A DNA stretch of 64,000 nucleotides from Melieria omissa (lineage: Eukaryota > Arthropoda > Insecta > Diptera > Ulidiidae): assembly GCA_963971225.1 (NCBI GenBank), contig OZ020270.1:24191689-24255688 (forward strand), given 5' to 3'. Positions 22,325 to 34,047 of the stretch are shown here, in pieces. A program made the translations under genes and the position numbers. The notes under the pieces were generated by a model. That model was not told the DNA's origin, made no database searches, and saw only the letters and a program-made list of their open reading frames with translations. Every line of letters starts with the position of its first letter. Position 1 is the first letter of the stretch.

Positions 22325-24703
22325 TCTATACTCTATACTATTATATAAAAGCAAGTGTGACGTTTTTTGAGCCACAATCAGGCAAAAACCACTGAACCGA
22401 TTTATATGAAATAAGCATCAAACATTGTTAAATCTGTGGGAATGGTACATAGGCTATATGAGAATGACCACGCACCCTTACGCCCACTATGGTAACAAAC
22501 CTCATCTATGGTTTGCTTTTTGAAGGCAATATGGGTATCAAACGATTCAGCTTATCAATGCGGCAAACATAGGCTATAATATAATCAGCCACGCCCACTT
22601 TCCGTGCCCACCAAACTAACAAAACGAAGCTACAGTACATGTTGGTAAATCAGTATTAATATCGAATGATTCCGTGCTTCGTTGATGTTAACATAGGATA
22701 TATAAGGTTAACCACGCCCACCCGATATGCCTTTTCGCCATGCCCACTATAATAACAAAGCAGCCATGGTATATTTGTCTTAGCAATATAGTTATCAAAC
22801 GATTCAGCGTGTCATTGCGGCAAACATAGGCTATAATATAATCGGCCACGCCCACTTTCCGCGCCCTCTAAACTAACAAAACGAAGCTACGGTACATGTT
22901 GGTAAATCAGTATTAATACCAAATGATTCCGTGTTTCATTGATGTTAACATAGGATATATAAGATTGACCACGCCCACCTGATATGTCTTTTCATCACGC
23001 CCACTATAATAACAAATCAGCCATGGTATATTTGTCTTAGCAATAGGGGCATCAAACGATTCAGCGTGTCATTGCGGCAAACATAGGCTAGAATATAATC
23101 GGCCACGCCCACTTTCCGTGCCCACTAAACTAACAAAACGAAGCTACGGTACATGTTGGTAAATCAGTATTAATACCAAATGATTCCGTGTTTCATTGAT
23201 GTTAACATAGGATATATAAGATTGACCACGCCCACCTGATATGTCTTTTCATCACGCCCACTATAATAACAAATCAGCCATGGTATATTTGTCTTAGCAA
23301 TAGGGGCATCAAACGCTTCAGCCGTTCATCGCGGCAAACAAAGGCTATAATATAATCGGTCACGCCCACTTTCCGTGCCCACTAAGCCAACAAAACAAAG
23401 CTACGGTACATGTCTGAAAATTAATGTTGATATAAAATGATTCTGTGTTTCATAGCGGTAAACATAAGCTATATAAGGTTGACCACGCCCACCTTTTACG
23501 CCTTCCTGCAATTCCCATGACGACAGAAATTAACTGTGCTATATTTGTGCAAAACAATATGGATATAAAAGAAATTTTGCGAGTCATTGCAGCAAATATC
23601 TTTATGTTGTAAATCAAAATTAATGTATTTTTTTTTTGTTGGTCCCACGGCATTAAAACTCAAAAACTAGACAGCCGATTAGCTGAATTTTCGAACAGCA
23701 TTAGAATTTGGTGCGGGTCCACCGTTTAGATGTTCCGTTTTACTGGTAAAATTTGATGGGCGTTGGACAAGAGGCGTGGCACTTTTTAAATGCCGGTGTA
23801 ACTTTGAAACTATAGCGTTCTCATTAATGACACTCGGTACAAACGTACGGTTTAGTTGTGTTTTTCCATATGGGGAATAGGGTGGGGTTTTGACAAGGGG
23901 GCGCGGCACCGGTAAAACTTTGTGAACGTTGGACAAGGGGCATGACACTTGTTAAGCAACTCAAATGTTTTGAATAACTTTGGAACTACAAATCACACAT
24001 CAAAGAGATTTGACACAAACTCACGATTTAGATGTGCCCTTCGACATGGGGAATGGGGTGAGTATCGGACAAGGGGCCTGGCACTGCCCATACAACCCAA
24101 GTTTTTAATATGAAATATGTTCGGAATTATAAGTCGCCCAGCATTGAAATTTGATATAGCGTCATGGCTTAGACGTGTCGTTCAAGTTGTTAAATTGTAT
24201 GGGCGTTGGACAAGGGGCGTGGCACTTTTTAAGCGACCCTATTGTTTTCAATAACTTTGGAACTGCAAATCACACATCAAGATATTTGGCACATACTTAC
24301 AATTTCGACGTGCCCTTCGACAGGGTGAGTAGGGTGGGTATTGGACGAGGGGCATTTCCCCGCCCATAGAACCCAAATTTTTAATGTGGAATATCTTCGG
24401 AAAAATAAGTTGTAAAGCTTTGAAGTTTTGTATACCATCGTCCCATAGATGAGTGACTACTGGCAAAATTTTATGTGCGTTGACAAGGGACGCGGTATAT
24501 TTTTTGCGACTGAAATTTTCCGCGTATTTTTGGAACTGAAAGTCGCATATAAATGAAACCGGGTCACCCCCTTCGACCGGAGCAATGTATTGGGCATTAC
24601 ATAAAAGAGGAGTGGCATGGCCCATAGAGTGTAGTATGAAGAAACTAGATTTATTTCGCCCATTGCCTTCAAGCTTGCGTGCATAGCCGCAGAGCCCTAC
24701 TAG
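22325..24703 (+). mobile_element. Non-autonomous Helitron (Helitron-2)
   Basis: Starts with TCTATACTCTATACTATT (alternative start 22332) followed by ATATAAAAGCAAGTGTGACG, typical of animal Helitrons. Ends GCCCTACTAG with T next (24704). The terminal 35 bases (AGCTTGCGTGCATAGCCGC) match the end of Helitron-1. The body holds a ~257 bp tandem array and blocks of the ~270 bp GGGCGTGGCAC repeat shared with Helitron-1. No Rep/helicase gene. Confidence 0.82.
22440..23480. repeat. ~257 bp tandem array inside Helitron-2
   Basis: The phrase CCACGCCCACTTTCC recurs near 22590, 22847, 23103 and 23362, each with ACGAAGCTACGGTACATGTT and GATTCCGTGTTTCATTGATG following. Four units, the middle two almost identical. 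Non-coding. Confidence 0.85.
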
Positions 24704-25697
24704 TATACTATAAATAAAGTTAGTTCGAGTAATACAGCAGCAATTAAGTGAAAGAGAAAGTATAGTATAGCAGTAAGAGTACATTGCAAGATCGCGATAT
24801 ACATCATCAGTTATGAGTAACCATGCCATTTCTTTTTGGCTGAAAAGAAGGATAACTCCACTAGGTTTGACAATTTCGCGGGATTTCGAATTGGAAAAAA
24901 GCAAAAAAAAAAAATTAAATATGTACAAAATTTAACATTTTTCTGCAAAACAATACATATTTTATTTATCCATATCAACTAGCATTGCGGAAGGACTCTT
25001 ATATCTGGGAGGTTAAGGAGGGGGATAAAATTTGGTGGGTGGGTAGGGAGGGTTCCCCATATACCACCCTCGAAAGGAAAACCGTCGGAAATTTATAGTT
25101 TTTTTTTTTAATGAATTTTTTTAATTTTACCTTCGAAACCAGAAAAATTGTAATTACCTGCCAATAAGTTGGAACGGTTAGATGAAAAACGAGGGGAGAG
25201 GGGTAATAACCCTCTTAAGTGCAAGTAGGGCTTCAGATTCAGTAAAATATTTACAGTACTTCGTCATCCAAACTCTTTTTGAGTGGCCGGCCTTCGGCCG
25301 GGCGCTTGAAAAATAACCCTCATAGGAGCAACTAGTGGGCCGGAGCATCAGTAAAATGCTAACAGTATTTCTGCATTCAATTTCCTTCTGTGTGGCCGGC
25401 CTTCGGCCGGGCGCTTGAAAAATAACCCTCATAGGAGCAACTAGTGTGCCGGAGCATCAGTAAAGTGCTAACAGTATTTTTGCATAAATTCATGAATAAA
25501 ATGTACATTTATACTGAATTTAAACATTTCAATATGGCAATGCTGCCAATATTTCTTCAGATTTTTTGCTATTGTGAATGCCAGTTGTATGGAGTGGAAG
25601 AAGAAGTGTCAAATTGCGAGGCGATTTTTGTGATTTTTAAAAATTCATAACTTAAAAACTAGACAACTCCGACGACTAAAAATTTGAAATTCCTCAT
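24704..25697. repeat. Intergenic region with ~107 bp repeats carrying UUCG hairpins
   Basis: No gene recognised. Between about 25240 and 25490 a ~107 bp unit occurs a little over twice: TAACCCTCATAGGAGCAACT, GGAGCATCAGTAAA and TGCTAACAGTATTT. Each full unit includes CCGGCCTTCGGCCGG (about 25287-25301 and 25396-25410), able to form a GC stem closed by a cUUCGg tetraloop. Confidence 0.7.
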
Positions 25698-25701
25698 TTA
25701 A

Positions 25702-26434
25702 GGGGTTATATACCTTTTTCTGTAGGGAAATACAGGGTTTTAATTTTTTTTAAGCATGTTACCATAGTTTTATTCAAATGCAATACAAAGTTTATAAAAG
25801 TACATGTCCTTATGTGAATTTGTATTAAATTTCAAGCGAAAATTCGAAAAATTGGGGAAGTTACAGTCCTTGCCGCAGAACTCCTTTTGTTAGCAGTGGT
25901 TGACGGTGAGCATGAAATCGAGGTAACGGCTCAGCTAAAAAAAAAAAAACTACGTACGTAGTACACAGTGTTACCTTGTTCGTGAACGAAGGATTGTACA
26001 AAAAAAAATTTGTTACAGTTACAGTGCTATTTTTCTTCCACAAATTTCGATTTTTTAAGGTCGAAAAATTGAGTTTTTTGCCAAAAAAAAATAGAAGAAT
26101 TTGTCGAAAAAAATTCCTTCGTTCACGAATTAGCTATTGTATGTACAAACAACCCCTCAAAATTTCAAATTGATCGATGTAGTGGTTAGCGAGATATCGT
26201 GCTCACCGCGATGGCATTTTTCAAAAAACATCATTTGGAGAAAATCACGTTTAAAGTTTGCCTATCGCCTATCGCAAGGCAGATAGCGCGCTACAAATCG
26301 AGTTGCTACTTTCGATCTACTGCTCGGATTGACTTGAAATTTTAAACATAAACTCTTGAAGGTATGTTTGTTTGAAATAAATCATAAAATTTTTTTCGAT
26401 TTTTTGACTCATGAAAAGGTAAGTATATAACCCC
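25702..26434. mobile_element. TTAA-flanked MITE (733 bp)
   Basis: Ends GGGGTTATATACCTTTTTC and the inverted GAAAAGGTAAGTATATAACC CC, with TTAA at 25698-25701 and 26435-26438. Small open frames in it are not recognisable proteins. It abuts the P-like element that starts at 26449. Confidence 0.78.
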
Positions 26435-27006
26435 TTAATAGTGAATACCAAAGAATATGAAGTAATATAGAACGCGCATCTCATACAAGCAAACGCGTTG
26501 TACTTGGGTACTGCTGGTAGTACCCTCTGTTATTGACAGCAGAAATCTCTGTTACTAACAGCAGAAATCTCTGTAACTTCGGCGTAACATGTGAATTGAA
26601 GTCGCTTCTGTACTCATTCGTATTCTCGCTGCTGTTGCGCCACTTGATAAACATGACGATGAACGCTGCTTTTGTTGTCGCGGGGAATAGCATTATAATA
26701 TTGGCAAACAAAAAAAAGTTAGCGGTATACTGTTTTTTGCGCTGTGCCGTGCAGGCGGGATAGCATTGATGTTGTTGGTAATTGTTGCGTCGTTATTTCT
26801 GCTTTCTTTTTTATAATCACAAGCAAATTACAATTAGCAAAAAAAATGCGTGAACTTGGTGTAGTAAAATATGGGTGCAAACATGTTGCACAAGAGCGTT
26901 TATAGTTATTTATTAAGAATATTATTGTAAGGTTTTATGTTTATTGTTTTACTTTCGTTTAAATTTATCTTTCATAAATAATAATTTTTAATAAGAATTT
27001 TTTTAT

Positions 27007-30000
27007 TTGCCAACAATTATTTTCAATTTTCGTTCTTTCGAACTTCCTTTTTGCACAGCCCACATGCAGTGTTTTCGTAGAAGAACTAAAATAAGAAAAT
27101 CTAAAATTTGGACTCTATGGTTACAGCACTCACCATGGAACCATTCAGGTGTAGCATTTTTACAAGATTGTAAAACATGTGCCTTAACCCATTAAGCCCT
27201 GAGCGTTGCGTTTGCGCAACGTTTGGGAATTTCGCTACATTAAGTAATTCATAAAGATATAAGACTTGAAAATGGGTAGAATTGGATTCGAATTGATCGT
27301 TTTAGATTCTGTCATACCGAAATTTCAAAATTTTTTAAATATTCATATCTTTTTTTCGATCCAAAGTCAAAGGTTTTTTTTTGGGGAATTTTTGAAATTC
27401 AATTAAAAATACTTATTCTTCAAACCTATCAAAATCCCTTTGTGGGCTGCATTTTGTAATGCTAAACTATTTAAAAATAAGTTTAAACAAATTTTTTTTT
27501 TTTTTTTAATTTTATGTTTTGTATGTGACTAAGGCCCAAATTGCGTTTGCGCAACGTACCCTCCTGGTTCAGGGGGTGGGGGTATGAATTATTTTCTTGA
27601 TTTTTTTTCTTGATTAGGTCAATAAGATTGTGCAAAATTTTATGGAAATCGCACAAGCCCTTCTGGGGTCAGGTTTTAATGGGTTAATACCAATTTTTTC
27701 AGGTTCTGCTTCGAAGATTTTATGAAAAATTAAAATATGTTTTATGCATACATTCATTAGGGAATTGGAAGGAGCAAAAAGATTACCAAAATCAGAAATT
27801 GACTGATAATTTTTGTGAAAAATAAAAATTTCACTTGGAGCAGTCAAAACTTCATCCCTTTTTCTCAATTCGTCACCGCATTTTTCACAATTTAATTTAG
27901 GAATGATTTTGTACGCTACGTATCCAACAAAATACCTCATGGAAACCAGCTCTAAGTTAATATCTTTCAGATTACAAAAGGTGTCACCTACAAAATACGC
28001 CTCGTGCATCTCACTACTTAGATCAAGATTTTCCAGGATTTCATTGTCATTATCATCGCCATTAGCCTGCAAAACATCCTCATTAAAAGAAGCGCTTGAA
28101 ATTAAATTAGTCATTGAATCTTGCGTCTCTTCACAATTGGTAGAGGAGCTAAACTTTATTATTTTAAAGGCTAATAACCTGGCTAAGATATTATTAAGTT
28201 CAGCTACAGAGGGGTTACAATTATTACCTCCTTTTTGCCTTAACACAGCAAACGTATTCTCCAACTTGTCCTGGTTAAAGGCCTTTGTCATAATAAAAAA
28301 CTTGTCCGAATTATCTTTTAATATTTCATCTACAAGTAGAAGGACCGATTTTAAGGATAGTTTCATGCCATCTAGGAAGAAAACTCGTTTTTTTCATCAA
28401 CAAATTTCACTTCCTCTAGATAATATAAAAATGTTTGAATAAATGTGTGCGATTCTTTCTTAATCTGAAGAGCAGATCGGTAGCAGTTATCTGCATACAA
28501 AGATCCACTGTTCATGCAATCAAATATTTGATCAATTTTTGCTATAAAATCAGCTGTGGATAACGCTACCTCTTGTGTGATTTTTTTAAATCCACTTATG
28601 TCTGAAATTGTTCTGATAGCAGCTTCAACTGATTTACTGAACACTTGCGTGGCAAATTTAACACGCATTTTTTCAAATGAATTTGGAAATATGTGTTGTC
28701 TAGTCAATTTTGGGCACATTTTGGTTTTACAATTTTCTTCCCTCTCCCAAAGCTCTTGAACTACTTTAAAGCTAACTAAACCATCAGGCGTTTTCAAGTC
28801 GCATTTAAGCCAACCATTTCGCAATGACTTGATTAAATGTGGGAAATCGAACATGCAATAAATTTTTTGATTTTGAAATTGAAAGTATGGTTTCTCTATA
28901 CATACGCCTAAGTCGGAGAAACACTTTCTATTAGAAGACCCCTGATCACAAACCAAAACGTTCACTACTATACCAAAATTGCTTAAAATTTTAAGATTTT
29001 CTTTAATTATTTTGCACAACGTATCTGCTGTTAATCCATTCTCTGACACAAAATAGTTTAAAATTGAACACCAACTCGAGAACATGGACTTCAACATAAA
29101 TACACATTCTTGCTTACCAATTTTTTTTGTTCTTTCGAAGCCTGTGCATTCAAATCCGTCAATTAAATCTAGTTTTTGATTGTATCGTAATTCTCTACGT
29201 ATTGCCATTTCGTCCATTAAAAGAACCATATTATTTTCATTTTTTTCCTCCAACTCTAAGCACATCTTTTTAATGAATTCAAAAGCCACATTGTTGATAC
29301 CGGGCTGAAGGAACTTTATTGGAGCCCACCGATTTAAGGTGCTGATATGTGGCAAATTGAAATTTAACTTATCTCTTAGGAAAGAATATGTTGATTGTGA
29401 AATATAAAAAATATTTTGCGCTAAATATTTCACTTCGTCAGAATATTCTTTTGGCCGGGTGCTAAGTAAAAGTTTACAAAATGTTTTGGATTCCAAGTTG
29501 ATATGTTTTAAAGAATCAATTGAATTTTTTAAAGTCTTTGAACAACAATTCTTGGATTTTAAAATAAAGCGCTTTTCTTTTCGCAATTTTTCGTTAATTT
29601 TTTTGAATTTTTTTAATAGGTCGCTGTATTTCTTTTGTAATAATGGGTTATTTTGACGTTTTTTTCGCAATTACTGCATACTATGTCATCATAACGTGGT
29701 CGTTTCAATGAAGAATCTGGTTCTAAAAATTCTTCATCCGAAATCTCATGATCTTCGTCTAAGTTTAAGGTTGGAATCGCATCCTTTTTTAGAAACCTTT
29801 TTCCTACATAAGTACTGGAGAAATGATTTTCACAAATATACAGTTTTCGGTTATAGTCGTCATAAGATATATTGCATTTTTCGCGCCAAATTTGGCCAAA
29901 CACGAAATCAGCAGCGGGGAATCTAAATAATCTAAGATTCTCGCATTGTCGTCTCGATTTTTTGCAACTGCGAACACAACATTGAATTCCAGACGTTGAG

Positions 30001-30032
30001 GAATTTCTATTTGTCTTTATATTTGTAGCCAT
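27007..30032 (-). pseudogene. P-element-type THAP transposase
   Basis: Transposase of the P superfamily (related to THAP9), which cuts and pastes the surrounding element. Start MATNIKTNRNSSTSG at 30032. An N-terminal THAP zinc finger follows: CCVRSCKKS, LYICENHF (C2CH ligands) and KKDAIPTLN. A lysine-rich coiled region comes next. The catalytic core shows MVLLMDEMAIRREL, VNVLVCDQGSSNRK and AFNQDKLENTFAVLRQKGG, which fit the D, D, E positions of P transposases. The C terminus after 27187 reads CKNATPEWFHGECCNHR and ends RKLKIIVGK at 27007. Breaks: one-base shifts in two seven-A runs (29658-29664 and 28388-28394) and a TTAA MITE at 27188-27683 that lies in frame with the rest once removed. About 840 residues in total, as for P/THAP9. 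Could be functional if the A-run shifts are sequence errors and the MITE is absent in other copies. Confidence 0.87.
27188..27683. mobile_element. TTAA-flanked MITE (496 bp) inside the P transposase
   Basis: TTAA flanks at 27184-27187 and 27684-27687. Ends CCCATTAAGCCCTGAG and the inverted CAGGTTTTAATGGG. A palindromic motif GTTGCGTTTGCGCAACG occurs subterminally at both sides (27211 and 27541). It splits the last coding part of the transposase. Confidence 0.82.
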
Positions 30033-30089
30033 ATTGTAACAAACCGAAACACATAATAGAATTACAATGTTGGACAATGGCGTTAAAAT

Positions 30090-30475
30090 ACTTCTTAAAA
30101 AAATTCAAAATTGGTATCAACCACGTCAAAATATAAACAAATAATTTTACTTGGAATGCGCCACGTAAAAATATTTGTAGAAATTTCAAATTGGATTCAA
30201 CCACGTCAAAAAAAAAAAACGCTGCAAAAGGTTCAAAATTGGTATCAACCACGTCAAAATATAAACAAATGATTTTACTTGGAACTCGCCACGTAAAAAT
30301 ATTTGTGAAAATTTCAAATTGGATTCAACCACGTCAAAAAAAAACCGCTGCAAAAGGTTCAAAATTGGTATCAACCACGTCAAAATATAAACAAATGATT
30401 TTACTTGGAACTCGCCACGTAAAAATATTTGTGAAAATTTCAAATTGGATTCAACCACGTCTAAATATTTGCAGG
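30090..30475. repeat. Tandem repeats near the 5' end of the P-like element
   Basis: A ~118-130 bp unit with GGTATCAACCACGTCAAAAT, GATTTTACTTGGAA and CGCCACGTAAAAATATTTGT recurs about three times. It lies upstream of the transposase start. Part of this unit is also found in the second P-like copy at about 53812-53832, in the opposite orientation. Confidence 0.8.
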
Positions 30476-31014
30476 TTTTAAAAATCAATCAAAGCGCAGC
30501 ATTTGAGCAAACAGCCATACACCACAAATCTTCGATTGATAGTGACATTACAGCAAAACCAAAAAGCATACACACAATAAACGACAACAACAAAAACATT
30601 AGCGAATCCCGAGTCATCTTCGCTGAAACGATGATGACGATGCCTTCGTTCGTTGTTTGTTTTTTGTTTGCGCTTCGGCAAACAAGATCAAGAAACATGC
30701 ATGCAAAAAATGATTGAGCGAACACTACGCTGCAACAACCACCACTTCAATGTACACGAGTGAAGCCGTTGCGAACAATAACATAGCTTTTTGCTGTTGT
30801 CCTACGCAAATCTAACAGAAAATGTTATGAACCTAACATTTTCAAATGCCTACGCTTCGCTCTTCCCGCTCGCATCATAGCAACCGAAAACACTTGTGTG
30901 CCCACATGCGCGTTCTATATTACTTCATATTCTTTGATACTACCTACCATAAAAATTTCAGTGCGCTAGCTCACCGCCCAGATATAAGAGACTAGCCGAA
31001 CTCTACAAATGAAT

Positions 31015-31437
31015 ATGTCATTGCATTTCACCATGAGCATCGCTTTTAGTGTCGAGTTTTAGTCGGGACTTTTCTTCCGTCCAAGATTTATTAACGGCAG
31101 AAAACACTCTCTCAACTGAAGCACTCGTCCCTGGCAAACAGAAAATATACTCAATCAAACTGGCTATCTCGGTGTAGTCGCAGTTTTCAGCATACAAATG
31201 ATTGAATATTTCTGTCCATCGATCCAAAATGCAACCATTGTCATTTCTCCACTGTTTAATTTTATCAGCGCTGCAGTAATTTTCAACGTATCCATATTGT
31301 GCGTGCAATTTCGCTGCTGTTTGTTTTGCGTCGTACAAGTTGAGCCCATCCAATTTTAACATCACCACTTTAACATCCTCCCATGTTGGAGTCCTCATCA
31401 ACATTGCCCACTCAAATATCTTCAGCTGCTTGACCAT
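31015..31437 (-). pseudogene. hAT transposase C-terminal fragment
   Basis: The frame on the minus strand ends with SLIEYIFCLPGTSASVERVF followed by SAVNKSWTEEKSRL, the signature of the hAT dimerisation domain (hATC) in which P-G-x-x-A-S-V-E-R-x-F is conserved. About 139 residues, against some 600 for a full transposase, so only the end is left. No terminal repeats recognised around it. Confidence 0.78.
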
Positions 31438-31639
31438 CTCCTTGTCATTTGTTTTTCAACAGTATACGTTGGGAATTTTGTATGAGAAAAGAATTATTTA
31501 TATAGAAAAAAACGGATTTCGAAAATTTTTGCGGGATTGGTTTTTAGAAGCTGAAAAAAAGGAGTATCCCGCGAAAAAAAGGATAGATGGCATGGTTAGT
31601 TATGAGCCTCACGAAAAAAAAAGAGCAGTTGAGACGTCG

Positions 31640-32987
31640 CACAATGGGGTAAACATGCCGAAAACCCGCGCATTACGGCTAATCTTAAAGTTACGGGCCT
31701 TAAATTTTTTTTTTTTGTTTTTCGTAATCTACATGCATGTAGCAGTCAGAAAATGCTTTTTGCATGTAAATTGGACCGAAACTAACTGCTGTATAGCCGT
31801 TCAAATTTGGGTGTTTTTATACTCAATTTCATTTTGTCGATGCAACTTTTTTGATGGTGATGCTGAAATGTCAATTAAATCGTTATTTTTAAATATAATC
31901 AAATAATTTTTAGTACATATAATAAGCATATTCCTACATTTAATTTGACATATAATTCTTTTCCATGGCACATTTTCTTGTAAAGATATAAGTTCTCAAA
32001 GTTTTGGCAAAAACAACGATTTTTTTAGGAAAATGTCCTACTTTCGTGGTGTATAACTTTTATGAATAATCATGGATAATCGAAAATCTTTATGGAAGGT
32101 AAGTAGGAACCTTCATAAAAAAAATGATACCCAACTTGTCTGCGGAAAGCTGCGGAATGGTTAGATTTTGGACATTTATTCACTTCTCGTAGTAAGAAAA
32201 CAAATATATATGAACTAAAAACTTTTTAACGCGCGTATGGGTCGGTACGTTTATAGCACTTGATGCATATATATAGTATTAAAAAAATAAATAAAGTAAA
32301 AATAGATGTGATTTATCACCTGAATTAATAAATATGCTTAACAAATATTTTGTATCAATTTTTTCGGCGGGTAGGCAGGATGATTCTTGAAAAAGGCAAT
32401 ATATTTCAATAAACTTTGTGTGGAATTTACGAGTGACCTAACTAAACTCTGACGTAAAAATGGGCATGGAACGCCCACTTTTAAGTAGGGTTGCCATATA
32501 AGCATACTTGGTTAAATTGGGAAAATTTATTATATTTATATACTTACCAACGTCATCTGCCCTTTTGTGGTTATTTATAACGGTAAGTGGGCATGGTACT
32601 CCCCATTAACCCGTTATGAGCCGTATCAACCCGTATCAAATGGTTTTTCTTAAATACGAATTACCCTACATGTATGTGTTTTATGTGGGTGTTTTATGAA
32701 AGGAGGCAAAACATGGGGGCGTGGCTACAATCTAGAGTATTCATAAGTCAGTTTGGGTCGATTTAAATACTTAAATTGTTTTTTACTAATGAAGATTTTA
32801 AAAGTGCCTAATTGCCGACTGTAGGGTGCCGGTGCACGGTACAGTAAATCAAATAAAATTATGGTGAACAAATCTCTGAAGAGTCTTGAAGGAGATGTCC
32901 AAGTTTGAGGTATTTATCTTTAACCGTATAGATATTACAGCATAAAATAGGCAATGCGCGGGTTTTTGGCATGTTTACCCCATTGTG
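31640..32987. mobile_element. Non-autonomous Transib element
   Basis: Ends CACAATGGGGTAAACATGCC and its complement (about 37 bp with few mismatches), flanked by the 5-bp duplication CGTCG (31635-31639, 32988-32992). A CACWATG start and a CGWCG target are the Transib hallmarks, and the start resembles the RAG heptamer CACAGTG. No transposase is encoded in the 1.35 kb. It is inserted in a LINE ORF1 on the minus strand. Confidence 0.85.
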
Positions 32988-32992
32988 CGTCG

Positions 32993-34047
32993 GCGGCGCT
33001 CTTATCACCGTTAGAATGGCTAGCTTGCCCGTCGCAGGTGTGACTGGGGTGGTTACTGTTGCGTGGGACTACACATGAGGAAGAGGCGACGAGAGCATGC
33101 AGTTTTTCAACGCACTCAACGCATTCTGCAGTATCACCCTCGTTGAGCCTAATGTGAACTAAGCCACGAAGAGTAAACACAGATGCAACAACTTTCTTCC
33201 ACTTGTAATGTAATGCAGCAAGCAAGACTGTATGATTTGATTTTGTTAAGCACTCGTTCACGTTGATAGGCTGTTGTGATTCGAAACCAGCATGATGCAG
33301 GCGTAGAGAGGTTTTCTTTTCTCGACGAAATAGATTTAATGATCTCAGCACACGATTACGTTCGTAGGATGTTTCAAGCTTAGCTATAATTGGTGCGTCG
33401 AGAATACTTTGATCTCTGCGCAGTGCGTTGAAAGGCTTCAATCGAAATATTGATGTTACACTTGGTGCTGCAATATTTAGGGACTGGCATAAATTGTTAA
33501 AAATTTCGTGTAAATTTTCCTCAGCGAGAAAGGGAATCCCATTGATCCGCAGGTCACAGGCAACCAAGGTATTATCCTGCCTGGCGAACTGAGCTTTAAG
33601 ATTGGTGATCTCAGCTTTCAATGACCCAAGATCGGCTGCACTTTTCTCAAGAACAAACACTCTCTCTGTGACTGCTTTGAGCTCACTTGCAGTGGCAGTG
33701 ATATGTTGACGAAGCTGACCGAGTATTCTGTTTTCACTCACTTGTATGGCGTTGATTAGCTTTTCATTAATTAGCTCAACTTGCTTAGAGAAGCGTTCAT
33801 CCATCATCTCAGTTAGCTTGGCAAATTTGTCAGTTAAAAACTCGAGAGGCAAGAAGTTCGAGTGACTTTTGGGATGCACACTTGAACGCTGTTGGGTGGT
33901 AGAGGCTGGCGGAATGTGCGCTTTATTAGCAGCGGTGTTGATTGCTAGCGACAACGGTACAGCAGCGAGCGACGGAGAATGAGTCGAGTGAGAATTAAGC
34001 TGTTCTCCTGCACGTTGCTCCCGTTGAATAACACTGCACAACAGCAT
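32993..34047 (-). pseudogene. LINE ORF1-like protein (coiled coil and RRM-like)
   Basis: About 350 residues on the minus strand. A serine/proline-rich start, then a coiled coil (KFAKLTEMMDERFSKQVELI onward, with VTERVFVLEKSAADLGSLK), then an RRM-like part with VACDLRINGIPFLAEENL and VTSIFRLKPFN. This layout is common in ORF1 proteins of CR1/jockey-group LINEs, which bind the element RNA. The frame runs into the Transib element at its 3' end, so the C terminus is lost. ORF2 is not found downstream. Confidence 0.65.

Larger units (their letters stand above)
26449..30936 (-). mobile_element. P-like DNA transposon with transposase gene
   Basis: Terminal inverted repeats CAAAGAATATGAAGTAATAT...GAACGCGCAT at 26449 and the complement ending at 30936 (about 31 bp). 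It contains one gene, a THAP/P-element transposase on the minus strand (27007-30032), and one nested TTAA MITE. Near the 5' end (30090-30470) a ~120 bp unit with TCAACCACGTCAAAA and GCCACGTAAAAATATTTG is tandemly repeated three times. The second P-like element (50328-57604) has matching ends. The flanks do not give a clean 8-bp duplication (GTGAATACC versus ATACTACC). Confidence 0.82.

Noticed and set aside
22440..23480. CRISPR-like array
   Set aside because: Units of ~257 bp are contiguous without short spacers and lie in a Helitron; the genome is eukaryotic.
25285..25410. Bacterial rho-independent terminators
   Set aside because: The hairpins lack a following T run, recur in a tandem unit and sit in insect DNA.
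27903..28442. Plus-strand open frame of 179 codons
   Set aside because: Shadow of the P-like transposase on the other strand.
31340..31906. Plus-strand open frame of 188 codons
   Set aside because: It runs over the hAT fragment border and into the Transib end, with no recognisable domain; the Transib insertion accounts for its second half.
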